A stretch of DNA of 64,000 nucleotides from CAVPHV01 sp963821095 (GTDB lineage: Bacteria; Actinomycetota; Acidimicrobiia; Spongiisociales; UBA5794). A program made the position numbers and the translations under genes. Positions 28,674 to 37,045 of this stretch are shown here, piece after piece. A model generated the notes under the pieces. The model did no database searches. It saw only the letters and a list, made by a program, of their open reading frames with translations, and was not told where the DNA came from. The DNA is taken from the NCBI GenBank assembly GCA_963821095.1, contig CAWGCJ010000008.1, positions 147,462 to 211,461 on the forward strand. Reading direction: 5' to 3'. Positions within the stretch are counted from its first letter, which is position 1; every line of letters starts with the position of its first letter.

Positions 28674-31028
28674 TCAGCGCATGGGCGGACTCGATGGACG
28701 TATCACGCCTTCGATGATGAGCTGTCGGATCGTCTCGAGTTCGATCTTGATGTCGTCGGGGACGATTCGCTCAAACTGGTTCGGAGCGAGGCCGGCACCC
28801 TCGTTCATCAATTCGCCGACGAGGGGTTCGTTGGTGTGGTCGCCGGCCAGCGCATCGAAAACGGCTTCGTAGACGGTGGTGTGGACTCCCTTGGTGACCG
28901 AGGTGAGGTAGACCCCCGCATTCTCAGGGTCGGTCAGCGCCATGTCGACGTCGACTCCGATAACCATGAAGGTGCCAAGCTCAGATGCCAGAGCAGCTGA
29001 TCCCCGGGCGACGGGGCCGGCAACAGGCATGATGATGTCCGCCCCTTGGTTCACGAGTTCCTGGGCGAAGGTCCGCCCCGCGTCCAGATCCTCGAAGTTG
29101 CCGGTGAAAAGTCCCTCGCGGGCCTCGGGATTCCACCCCAGTACCTCCACACGTGGCCGGCTTCCGCTCACGAGGTCTCCGAGTTCCGCCTTCTGGGTGT
29201 TGTAGAACTCAACGCCCTGGACGAAACCGTCCATGAATACCGTTACCGGTGGGATGTCCATCCCGCCGAAGATGCCCACGATGCCGGTTTCCGTCATCGC
29301 GGCGGCCGTGTATCCGGCTAGGAACGAGGGCTGTTCCATCGCGAACACCAGACCGCGGAGATTCGGTGGAGGCGATTCGTAGGCGAGGTCGACAATGGCA
29401 AACGCGATCTCGGGAGTGCTCTCCGCGGCGAGCAGCGTCGCCTCGCCCATGCTCCACCCGACGGTCACGATCACGTCGCAGCCTTGGTCGACGAACTCCT
29501 GGATGTTGGGCTCGTAGTCATCCGCGGAACTCGAATCGAGCAGCCGGGCTTGGGCGCCGGAATCTACTGCCGCCTGTTCGGCACCCTCCCACGCTGCAGC
29601 GTTGTAACCGCGGTCGCCGACGCCGGCAACATCGGCAACGAGACAAACCAACTGGTCGGAGGTTGGCGCCACTTGCTCGTCGTCGGGAGCGGTTGTTGTG
29701 GCTTCTCCCGGCGCCGCAGTGGTGTTGGAGGCAATTGTCGTGTCTGTAGTGGAGTCGTCACCACCTCCTGTCGCGACCACGATTCCGATCACGCCCACGA
29801 GTGCGATCGCCGCAACGCCGGCCGCGATCCATCGCCACCTCGAGCCCGAACCTTCCGCCGTCGCCGATGCAGGTTCCGCCTCTGGTTCGGGGGTGGCTTC
29901 GGGTTGAGCCGCGTCGGGTGCCGAGGCGGCGACGGCTCCTGTTGCGCCGACGGGCGCCGACGGTTCAGCAGTTGCGGCAGGTGGTGACTGGACGCGTTCG
30001 GCGAGGGCGGTGGCCTGACCAAGCAGATCGTCGGGATCGCCGAACTCCGGGTTCGCTTCGGCAAGTTCGTTGAGGCCGGCGACAACCAGGGCCGGATTTC
30101 CGTCGCGCAGGTCCTGCTGCAGCTCTCGGTAGCGGCGGTCCGCCTCAGCTCCGGCCCGGGCCAGTTCGAGCTGCATCGCGACGTCCCGATAATCCGAGGC
30201 ATCGGCGGTGAGCTGCTCGAATAGAGCGATGGCAACGGGCCACTCCCGAGCCTCGAGCGCGGCGGCGGCCCTGTCGTAGAGCGCGGCGAGTTGTAGTTCC
30301 TCTTCCTGAGTGATGTGTTGCTCTGCCCGGGTCTTCAGGTCGGTGCCGTACTCGAAGTCCGGATCGAGTTCGAGGATCTGATCGAAGCGAGTGATGACAT
30401 CACTCCAGCGGGCATCGGTGTAGAGCACCTCCGCCTCGTCGTAGAGAGCGAGCGCTTGCTGCTTGCGCTGAGCAAGGGCGAGCAACTCGGCGGCGTCGGG
30501 TTGATCGGCGGCGAAGTCGGAACTCTCCGCCGCCAAGGGGCCGAGGATGGTGATGACACCATCCCAGTCGGCGGCGGCAGCCCGCCCTCGTGCGGCCCCC
30601 ACCGCGAGTTCCATGGGGTCCGCCTGCTCGGGTTCGTCTGGTCCGATGATCTCGGTGAGGGCGTCGATCAGCTCGTCGAAACCGGCGTGATCAGTACCCG
30701 GTTCCCAGTCCCGCAGGTCGGCAGCCTGGATGCGGCGAAAGGCCAAGGGCACCTTCACGTCGTCCATCAGCACCGGGACGAGGACCGACCGTGCCGCTCC
30801 CTCGGCGGCCTCGGTCCGCACCCAGCGCGAGGTGGCCGCAGCCTCAGTCCATACGGCGAGGACCGCCTTTGACTCGTCGAGTGCTTCCTCGATGACCTCG
30901 TCGAAAGTCTTCCCGGGCGGGATCTTGCGGTCCCACCACACGGACCAACCGTGGTCGGTCAGTTCGCGGGCGAGCAGCGCGACCCGGTCTCGGTCCGCAC
31001 TCGCATAGGCGACGAAGATGTCAGCCAC
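28674..31028 (-). CDS. TIR-TPR-TM-BMP transmembrane receptor
   Basis: A 784-residue protein of unusual build, read from GTG 31028 behind GAGGAGG. Residues 1-128 form a TIR domain (MADIFVAYASADRD start). SRWVRTE places Glu73 in the W-x3-E position of catalytic NADase TIRs such as SARM1. Residues 140-345 are TPR-like helical pairs; 348-396 a Pro/Ala/Glu linker; 399-420 one membrane helix; 425-455 a Thr-rich spacer. Residues 456-775 form a BMP/PnrA-type domain (DVAGVGDRGYNAAAWEG, FGGMDIPPV), a family known to bind purine nucleosides. The likely topology is TIR inside and BMP outside, so an external nucleoside could control TIR output. The alternative is a non-enzymatic TIR scaffold. Confidence 0.88.
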   Translation of the reverse strand: MADIFVAYASADRDRVALLARELTDHGWSVWWDRKIPPGKTFDEVIEEALDESKAVLAVWTEAAATSRWVRTEAAEGAARSVLVPVLMDDVKVPLAFRRIQAADLRDWEPGTDHAGFDELIDALTEIIGPDEPEQADPMELAVGAARGRAAAADWDGVITILGPLAAESSDFAADQPDAAELLALAQRKQQALALYDEAEVLYTDARWSDVITRFDQILELDPDFEYGTDLKTRAEQHITQEEELQLAALYDRAAAALEAREWPVAIALFEQLTADASDYRDVAMQLELARAGAEADRRYRELQQDLRDGNPALVVAGLNELAEANPEFGDPDDLLGQATALAERVQSPPAATAEPSAPVGATGAVAASAPDAAQPEATPEPEAEPASATAEGSGSRWRWIAAGVAAIALVGVIGIVVATGGGDDSTTDTTIASNTTAAPGEATTTAPDDEQVAPTSDQLVCLVADVAGVGDRGYNAAAWEGAEQAAVDSGAQARLLDSSSADDYEPNIQEFVDQGCDVIVTVGWSMGEATLLAAESTPEIAFAIVDLAYESPPPNLRGLVFAMEQPSFLAGYTAAAMTETGIVGIFGGMDIPPVTVFMDGFVQGVEFYNTQKAELGDLVSGSRPRVEVLGWNPEAREGLFTGNFEDLDAGRTFAQELVNQGADIIMPVAGPVARGSAALASELGTFMVIGVDVDMALTDPENAGVYLTSVTKGVHTTVYEAVFDALAGDHTNEPLVGELMNEGAGLAPNQFERIVPDDIKIELETIRQLIIEGVIRPSSPPMR

Positions 31029-31105
31029 GACGGCCTCCTCGGCTATTGAGGCAGCCTACGTCCGGCGGTGCATCGCCCGATAGGGCCGGTAAGCCCATAC
31101 CCGAA

Positions 31106-31147
31106 CTTGCGTATTCCCCGGCCAGATATGGCCGGGGAATACGCAAG
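31106..31147. repeat. palindromic hairpin repeat, copy 2
   Basis: CTTGCGTATTCCCCGGCCA pairs over 19 bp with the complementary arm ending at 31147, around a GATA loop. It is the second copy of the element at 26628-26667, in the same orientation, with CGAA before and AACGG after in both. Together they bracket the nucleotidase and TIR genes. Confidence 0.85.
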
Positions 31148-31156
31148 AACGGGTGG

Positions 31157-32014
31157 TCAGCGGGTGAGCCAGTCGCCCAGCCAGCTGGTGACCCGTGGCA
31201 TGAGGACGTAGGACAGGGCGAGGATGCCGAGAACGTTGCCAATGAACACGGCGAGCACCACGTTCATGTCGGGCGCGACCTGAATGCGCACGAGGGTGAT
31301 CGTGAGCGCGGTCGGGAACAGGGCGATGAACACCGCAATGGACTGTTTCCAGCGTTTTGGGCCCTGCGACTGGGACGCCTGTGCGGGGAACCAACCACCA
31401 AAACCGCCGACCACGTTCATCGTGCGATCACCCTCGACGAGCTGAGCGGTCTCGGCCAGCCACTCCGCTCTTGGTTCGGACTCGAGCCACGTGTCCAGCG
31501 CGGCTCGTGAGGCGAACGACGCAACGATGACGTGCTCATCCTGAACCCCATCCACCGGCTGGAGCAGTTCCGAGCCCAAGAACCCGGCGAAGCCACTCAT
31601 CCGTTCGACGACATCCTCATGGAGCCCAACGAAGGCTTCGTGATTGGCCGGGGCGATGAGCTGAGAGAACACGACCGTCACGGGTTCGGGGGCGGTTCGC
31701 AACCCGGCAACCCTCTGCTCGCGCCCGGGTTCTTCGATCAGCGCTTGGACCTCGGCGATGAGGGCTTGACGATCATCGGATTGCAGCCAAGCCTCGAGTT
31801 GCTGAACCGTCTTGAAGGAGTACACCGTGACCCACTCACCGGGGTGCGACGGATGTGGTGGCTGGACGTCCGAGCCGAGGAATCCGGGATAGGTTTCGGC
31901 GTGGGAGCGAATCCGGCGGTCCCACTCCCGGAAGTCGCCTTCTCGACCGGGGACGACGCGGCGCGAGACCACCACGGTGGGTTCGGTCGATGTTGGTTCT
32001 TGGTCTGACGCCAT
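31157..32014 (-). CDS. tandem ABM-domain protein with C-terminal membrane helices
   Basis: A 285-residue protein with two antibiotic-biosynthesis-monooxygenase-type domains. One starts near VVVSRRVVPGREGDFREWDR, the other near VTVVFSQLIAPANHEAFVGL, and each has a GFLGS(D/E) turn. Two membrane helices follow (SIAVFIALFPTALTITLVRI and NVVLAVFIGNVLGILALSYV). The ABM modules should face the cytoplasm. Such fusions are found in many bacteria without a proven reaction. I start at ATG 32014; the frame extends upstream without homology. Confidence 0.8.
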   Translation of the reverse strand: MASDQEPTSTEPTVVVSRRVVPGREGDFREWDRRIRSHAETYPGFLGSDVQPPHPSHPGEWVTVYSFKTVQQLEAWLQSDDRQALIAEVQALIEEPGREQRVAGLRTAPEPVTVVFSQLIAPANHEAFVGLHEDVVERMSGFAGFLGSELLQPVDGVQDEHVIVASFASRAALDTWLESEPRAEWLAETAQLVEGDRTMNVVGGFGGWFPAQASQSQGPKRWKQSIAVFIALFPTALTITLVRIQVAPDMNVVLAVFIGNVLGILALSYVLMPRVTSWLGDWLTR

Positions 32015-32116
32015 GACGGAAGCGTAGGCACATGTGGAGTAGCCACCGACCGCAAGGCTCAATGGGAAGGCCCCGGCATCCGCCGCGGCCTTCCCATAGG
32101 TCAGGTCCTCATCTAC

Positions 32117-32815
32117 TCAGGACGTGGCGTCGCTGTTCCTGGAATCGGCTGGGCCGTCGTCTAGGGCGACTTCGTCTTGGACGCCGGCTACGACTGCGTC
32201 GACGTCGGCGTCGACCGCAGCATCGGTGGTGGCGACGGCAGTGACATCGTCTGCTACGGCCGCAGCCTGGTCGCCGGCAACCACGTCGGCATCGTCGACA
32301 ACGAGCTCGTCTTCTGCTGCAGCTACGACGTCCTCATCAGACTGCAGAGCGTCGAGTGCGGCAAGCGACTCGCCCGTGAGCTCTTCGTAGAGCATCGTGC
32401 CCTCGAACCGCGCCATGGCGGCCTCGACGGCTGCCCACTCCACGTTCTCCGCCACTACGGCGAGGGCCGACTGGGTAGCGCCGAGCTTCTCGTCGACGAG
32501 ACCGCGGATGTTGCGGCGCTGGTTGCTCCGACCGAAGCCGATCAGGCCACCGACGACAGCGCCGCCGATCGGGCCACCGAGCAGCAAGCCGATGCCAAGA
32601 CCGATCGTTCCACCCTTCCAGGTGGCAACGTAGCCCTTGTTCTTGAGCTTGATCTTGCCCTTGTCGGTGCGGGTGAAGACGGCTGCATCGTGAATCTTGA
32701 GCCGATCGTGACCCTCGAGAGACTTGATGGTGTCAAAAGCCTCGTCGGCGGTTCCGAGACCGTCGTAGACCGCGACCACGAAGTCGTACGGCTTGTCGCC
32801 TGTGTACTTGCCCAT
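32117..32815 (-). CDS. DUF1269-family stress-type protein with acidic tail
   Basis: A 232-residue protein. The N-terminal FVVAVYDGLGTADEAFDTIK and DAAVFTRTDKGKIKLK segments, then a Gly-rich hydrophobic hairpin (GIGLLLGGPIGGAVVGGLIG), are typical of the DUF1269/YflT-like family, tied to general stress responses. The C-terminal ~75 residues are almost only Ala, Asp, Val and Glu, a low-complexity acidic extension not usual for the family. AGAGGAGGGG precedes the ATG. Confidence 0.8.
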   Translation of the reverse strand: MGKYTGDKPYDFVVAVYDGLGTADEAFDTIKSLEGHDRLKIHDAAVFTRTDKGKIKLKNKGYVATWKGGTIGLGIGLLLGGPIGGAVVGGLIGFGRSNQRRNIRGLVDEKLGATQSALAVVAENVEWAAVEAAMARFEGTMLYEELTGESLAALDALQSDEDVVAAAEDELVVDDADVVAGDQAAAVADDVTAVATTDAAVDADVDAVVAGVQDEVALDDGPADSRNSDATS

Positions 32816-32977
32816 ATGGGTCCCCTCCTCTGGGGTAGGAAGTTAAGTCGACCCACGCTAGCAAGGCCGGGGAGCGGGTCTGTCGCCGCGTGGGGGACAC
32901 TCGGAGCAGGTGAGTACGCAGCGCGTCCGCCGTGGCAGCGTAGAGTGGGCGCTACCACGCATCAGGAGGTAGGCGGC

Positions 32978-33415
32978 ATGACCATGATTGGAAGACAGCA
33001 GCGCCCGGGAGTCGTGACGTTTGTTGGGATTGTTCTCTATATCTCTGCGGCGATCTCCGCCGTGACGGCCCTCGTGGCCTTCCTCAACCGCAACGACGCC
33101 GATTTTGCCGCGAATGCCGGGGTCTCATCAGACGCACTACTGGCGACGGCGGCCATTGAAGGCGCTCTCGCGCTTCTGCTGTTCCTGGTCGCCGGCGGCG
33201 TGATGTCGGGAATGAGGCTCTCGCGCATGCTCGTGGCGTTTGTCTACGGCGCCCGCATGTGTGTGGCGGTCTATTGGATGCTGACCCACCACGGTGGCGG
33301 TTTTGGCAGCGGAGGGCTGTTGACCGTGGGGATCGGCATCTTCGTCCTCTGGGCGCTGTACGGCCATGCCGAATCCGCCCGCTACTTCAACAAGCTGCCT
33401 GCCCTGCGGGAGTAA
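32978..33415 (+). CDS. four-helix membrane protein of unknown function
   Basis: A 145-residue integral membrane protein with four hydrophobic helices (VVTFVGIVLYISAAISAVTA, ATAAIEGALALLLFLVAGGV and two more) and the short soluble tail RYFNKLPALRE. ATG 32978 follows AGGAGG; ATG 32984 is possible. I recognise no catalytic motif. Confidence 0.75.
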   Translation: MTMIGRQQRPGVVTFVGIVLYISAAISAVTALVAFLNRNDADFAANAGVSSDALLATAAIEGALALLLFLVAGGVMSGMRLSRMLVAFVYGARMCVAVYWMLTHHGGGFGSGGLLTVGIGIFVLWALYGHAESARYFNKLPALRE

Positions 33416-33501
33416 CTCCGGTCGGCGGTGACATCATGGCCGGAACCTCGCCCGCCTACCTCGTGCGTTCTATGGGTAGGACTCGGAGAGGAGCCGGTCT
33501 G

Positions 33502-34332
33502 ATGAAGCCTTGTCCAAGGCGCTCTCGTAGCATGCTTGTTGCTGGTGCCGCCCTTGTTCTGATGGTCGCAGCGTGTGGCGACGACACCGGATCGACGGAT
33601 ACGACCGCGGTGACAACCACATCGCTTGCCCCCGCCTCGACCACCGCCACCCCGGCCACAACCGCGACCTCCACGACCGACCCGACTACGACGACTACCG
33701 GGGCCCCGACCACGACAACGTCGTCGACCACCGCGGCGCCGACGACAACCACCTTGCCGGGCGAACCGATCGACGTCCCACCGTGGCGGGGTGACATCGT
33801 CGCCGTTGTCGGAGTTGCCCACGACGATGTCCTGAACGTTCGGGCTGCACCTGGGATCGACCAGGCCATCGTGGCGACACTCGACCCGCTCGAAGACAAC
33901 GTCCTTGTGCTCGGCAACGCCCGCTCGCTGCCGAACTCGATCTGGACCCAGGTGGAGCTCGATGGGGTGACCGGATGGGTGAATATCAGCTTCCTGGCCT
34001 ACCTCGGCGACACCGACGACATCACGGCACGGCTCGTCAACGACCTCGAAGCGACGCCCCGAGCGGAGACAATGCTCGACTTGGGCCTGATCGTGGCCGA
34101 GGCGCTCGCTTCGGAGGAGCCACGATCGCGCGTCGTCATGTCGGTGGCGCCGACCGTCGGCGATCTCGGTGAGGTCACCTACGACGTCATTGGTCTCGGT
34201 GATGACTCGCTCTTCGGGGTCCGTCTCCACGTGTTCGGAACGCCGGACGAAGGAGGCGAGGGCTTCGTGCTGAAGGCCGTGGAACGCACCCAACTGTGTG
34301 CCCGCGGCATCAGTGACGGCTTCTGCGTTTGA
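33502..34332 (+). CDS. SH3-domain lipoprotein with Thr-rich linker
   Basis: A 276-residue lipoprotein. The signal ends in the lipobox MVAAC. A ~60-residue Thr/Pro/Ala linker follows, then a bacterial SH3 (SH3b/YgiM-type) domain near 105-165 (DDVLNVRAAPGIDQAIVATL, VTGWVNISFLAYLG). SH3b domains bind peptidoglycan or other cell-wall ligands. Its 3' end overlaps the next gene by 35 bases. Confidence 0.8.
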   Translation: MKPCPRRSRSMLVAGAALVLMVAACGDDTGSTDTTAVTTTSLAPASTTATPATTATSTTDPTTTTTGAPTTTTSSTTAAPTTTTLPGEPIDVPPWRGDIVAVVGVAHDDVLNVRAAPGIDQAIVATLDPLEDNVLVLGNARSLPNSIWTQVELDGVTGWVNISFLAYLGDTDDITARLVNDLEATPRAETMLDLGLIVAEALASEEPRSRVVMSVAPTVGDLGEVTYDVIGLGDDSLFGVRLHVFGTPDEGGEGFVLKAVERTQLCARGISDGFCV

Positions 34333-35146
34333 AGCAGCCGTAGCTGCCGGGTTGCTCCCTGACGGCGCATTCGCCATGCTCAGGGGTATGAGCGCCGCAG
34401 ACAACCCAGCCTTTCACCGAGCCCTCGCCGAGCACTTCCCGGGAGCCGTCCCCGAACGGGAGTTCCTCGAGTCGTCGGCCGGGGCACTCGCCGGCGAGGG
34501 GTTCACGACGAGCAACACGCTCGCCGGGATTGCCATCTGTCGCGACGAGATAGCGCACCCGATGCTGGTCGATGCTGAGGCGTTGTGGGGACCGGTCTTC
34601 AGTCTGGCAAGCCTGGCCGGCTTGCTGACCGCAGGCAGGACTGGGTTGGCGGCTGCCGCCGGCCATATCCCCGTCGACGATGGTCGTCGGCATTTCGTCA
34701 TGTACGCAATGGCGCACATTGCGGTCGGAGCTGACGGCACCGTCGGCGTGGTGGAGCGTGCCGGCCTCTCCGGGCCGTCGAAGGCGTGTGGGGCACTGGT
34801 TGGGTTTCGCAATGAACTGCTCGACGGGGCTTTGAACATCTCGGTCGATCCGCTCGACTTGGAACAGAGCTTTCTGAAGCTGCGCTTACTGCCGTTGATC
34901 CCCTACGGAATCGTCCCCGGTCTCGTCGAGTTGACCAAGCTCACCGCCGATGCCATCGAGGCGGACCTCTGGGCGATCTTCCGAAGCTTGAGGGATGCCG
35001 GCGAAGGCTTGGTGACCGATGGCGCCTTCTTCACGGGGGTCCAGGTTCACGGACCCGGCGGCACCAACTTCGTCTGGCCGCGTACCGGTCACCTCGAAGT
35101 CGACGGCGACCGAACCGAATTGGACCTCGCAGCGCTATCGGGTTGA
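34298..35146 (+). CDS. LCIB-like (theta/beta-type) carbonic anhydrase homologue
   Basis: A 282-residue protein I match to the LCIB/LciC family, first known from algal CO2-concentrating systems and found in some bacteria. The likely zinc ligands are Cys of ICRDEIAHP, His of AMAHIAVG and Cys of SKACGAL; the Asp and Arg of CRDE match the catalytic dyad region. SLAGLLTAGRTGLAAAAGH is the family core. If active it interconverts CO2 and bicarbonate. The start is uncertain (GTG 34298, GTG 34313 or an ATG near 34378), since the first two overlap the lipoprotein gene. No carboxylase lies nearby. Confidence 0.72.
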   Translation: MPAASVTASAFEAAVAAGLLPDGAFAMLRGMSAADNPAFHRALAEHFPGAVPEREFLESSAGALAGEGFTTSNTLAGIAICRDEIAHPMLVDAEALWGPVFSLASLAGLLTAGRTGLAAAAGHIPVDDGRRHFVMYAMAHIAVGADGTVGVVERAGLSGPSKACGALVGFRNELLDGALNISVDPLDLEQSFLKLRLLPLIPYGIVPGLVELTKLTADAIEADLWAIFRSLRDAGEGLVTDGAFFTGVQVHGPGGTNFVWPRTGHLEVDGDRTELDLAALSG

Positions 35147-35159
35147 TGCCAAGCCGCGG

Positions 35160-35654
35160 TCAGTCGTCGTCCGGGGCGGAGTACTCAGGATGCTCGCCAA
35201 TGAAACGCTGCAGGTTCATGTCCGCCGCTTTCTGAACCTTGGCCTTGGCCATTCCGGTCCATCCGATGAACGTGCCCGTTGATCCCACGGCCATCCGGGT
35301 CCACTTCCATAGCCCGAACGTGTCGATGTGGCGGATGATCAACCCGTCCTGGAACACAAATGTCGCATCGATCTTGTTGTGCACGGAGCGCCCAGTTGGG
35401 CCAAACGTGTACCCGGCCTCCCAATGGGCTGAGCCGCGATCACCACTGGCGCTGACCTTCGAGTAGGTGACAACGAGATCGGTACCTTGCTCGCACAGCA
35501 TGTGCCACATGGCGCGAGCCTGGTTGCCGTAGAGGTCGATGAAGACCGGATCGGAGAAGTGGATGTCGGGGTGATAGCACGCCGACATCGCCGCGTAGTC
35601 CTTGTCCTGAAAGGCCCGATAGAAGGTCTCGATGGTCTCTGCATTGGTGTCCAT
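35160..35654 (-). CDS. SnoaL-like / NTF2-fold protein
   Basis: A 164-residue protein with the NTF2-like pattern: TIETFYRAFQDKDYAAMSAC as the opening helices, YHPDIHFSDPVF, and VFQDGLIIRHIDTFGLWKWT as late strands. Members are polyketide cyclases, ketosteroid isomerases or simple ligand binders. GGGGGACATCA precedes the ATG. Substrate unknown. Confidence 0.82.
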   Translation of the reverse strand: MDTNAETIETFYRAFQDKDYAAMSACYHPDIHFSDPVFIDLYGNQARAMWHMLCEQGTDLVVTYSKVSASGDRGSAHWEAGYTFGPTGRSVHNKIDATFVFQDGLIIRHIDTFGLWKWTRMAVGSTGTFIGWTGMAKAKVQKAADMNLQRFIGEHPEYSAPDDD

Positions 35655-35692
35655 TGATGTCCCCCGAGGGCCGAGTGCTGCTGAATGAGTTG

Positions 35693-36124
35693 CTAGCCGA
35701 GTTGGTTGACGCTCACGACGACCGGGTAGTGCATGGCATCTGCCTGGGCCTGTGACATCACGCTGCGACCGAACGGTACCAATGCGGCGCCGGCCAGTTT
35801 GACGTTGGCGACGGCGAACGGGATTCCAAGGATGGTGATGGCGAGGATGAGCGCTGAGATGAGGTGGCCGATCGCAAGCCAGATGCCGGCCAGCAGTAGC
35901 CAGAGGATGTTGCCCACGGTGTTGAGACAGCCACCACTACGTTCCGGAATGTCGACCATCACCCGGCCGAACGGCCAGAGAGCGAAACCGGCCATCTTGA
36001 ATGCCTGGACGCCGAACGGGATCGTGACGATCAGAATGAACATGAACAGCCCGGCGATGGTGTAGGCGATGGCCATTGGGAGTCCTCCCAACAGGAGCCA
36101 CAGAATGTTGCCAACTGTCCTCAT
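35693..36124 (-). CDS. yccF: YccF-family inner membrane protein
   Basis: A 143-residue membrane protein with the duplicated YccF module. VGNILWLLLGGLPMAIAYTI and VGNILWLLLAGIWLAIGHLI each precede an 'ITIPFGVQAFKMAGFALWPFG'-type segment. Function is unknown across the family. It overlaps the upstream HAD gene by 4 bases, implying coupled translation. Confidence 0.88.
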   Translation of the reverse strand: MRTVGNILWLLLGGLPMAIAYTIAGLFMFILIVTIPFGVQAFKMAGFALWPFGRVMVDIPERSGGCLNTVGNILWLLLAGIWLAIGHLISALILAITILGIPFAVANVKLAGAALVPFGRSVMSQAQADAMHYPVVVSVNQLG

Positions 36125-36912
36125 CGCCGAACTCGCTTGCTCAACCGTCCGGCAGCGAAGGCGGCGGCCAGCATGGCGGCGGTGCGGAGTCTGCGGACGG
36201 CGCGGTGATGAGGTTTGGCGAACTGGACTACCGGCCAGCCTCGCTCGTAGGCCACCTCGGCCAGCTTGGTGTCGGGGTTGATCGCGATCGGGATGCCGAC
36301 GAGTTCGAGCATTGGTAGATCATTGTGCGAGTCGCCGTAGGCAAACGACAGGCTGAGGTCGTAGTTTCTCTCCTCCGCCAAGAGCGCGATCGCCTCAGCC
36401 TTGTGTGTGCCGTGGCGGAACGGTTTGGCAAGTCTGCCGGTGTAAACGCCGTCGACGACCTCGGCCTCGGTTGCGATGGCGCCTGTGAACCCGAGCTTCT
36501 CAGCGAGTTCCTCGACGATCTCGATAGCCGAGGCCGACACGACGTAACAATCTCGACCCATCTGACTGTGCAGGTCGAGCAGGCGGAGCGTCTCGGGCCG
36601 GGCCTGATTGAGCATCTCGGCTACCAGGGGGCCACGCAGTTCCATTAGCTCGGAACGCTTCTTGCCCTCGATCGTCTTGAGGATGCGGGGCAGCGTCTGG
36701 TCGGCGACATCTTCGGACTCTCCGATCCAGTCGAACAGCATGCCTCGCGCCAGTTCGATGCCGACGTGACGAACGTCGATCAGCCCAGAACGCCATGCTG
36801 CGTAGCCAAACTGCGAGATCGATGAGCCTTCGATGATGGTTCGGTCAAGGTCGAAGAAGGCTGCGGGCTGGGGTTGGACGCCGTTGGGCGGTGCATGATC
36901 CACGACTCTCAT
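36121..36912 (-). CDS. HAD-IB family phosphatase (SerB-like)
   Basis: A 263-residue HAD hydrolase. Motif I FFDLDRTIIEG has the nucleophile and acid Asp pair, motif II is VVSASAI, motif III Lys is near HGTHKAEAI, and motif IV is YGDSHNDLPML. The helical cap and ~260-residue length fit the HAD-IB group (SerB and lipid-phosphate or sugar-phosphate phosphatases). AAGGAG precedes the ATG. Substrate unknown; the partner YccF gene overlaps its end. Confidence 0.88.
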   Translation of the reverse strand: MRVVDHAPPNGVQPQPAAFFDLDRTIIEGSSISQFGYAAWRSGLIDVRHVGIELARGMLFDWIGESEDVADQTLPRILKTIEGKKRSELMELRGPLVAEMLNQARPETLRLLDLHSQMGRDCYVVSASAIEIVEELAEKLGFTGAIATEAEVVDGVYTGRLAKPFRHGTHKAEAIALLAEERNYDLSLSFAYGDSHNDLPMLELVGIPIAINPDTKLAEVAYERGWPVVQFAKPHHRAVRRLRTAAMLAAAFAAGRLSKRVRR

Positions 36913-37045
36913 GCTCCTTCGTGGTCTGGTACTCAGACGGCGAGGATAGGCGGCTGAGGCTCAGGCGGTTGTCCCGTCGGGGACGCGACTCGGCCCTGAA
37001 ACACGGCGTGGTGCTTCAGGGCCGAAGTCGTCGCTCGGTCTTTCG

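Noticed and set aside
32177..32977. Upstream extension of the four-helix protein frame
   Set aside because: It is antisense to the DUF1269 gene; the ribosome site and hydrophobic helices support a start at 32978.
33382..34404. Minus-strand frame opposite the SH3 lipoprotein
   Set aside because: It is an Arg/Gly/His-rich shadow of the Thr-rich linker and SH3 domain coding strand.
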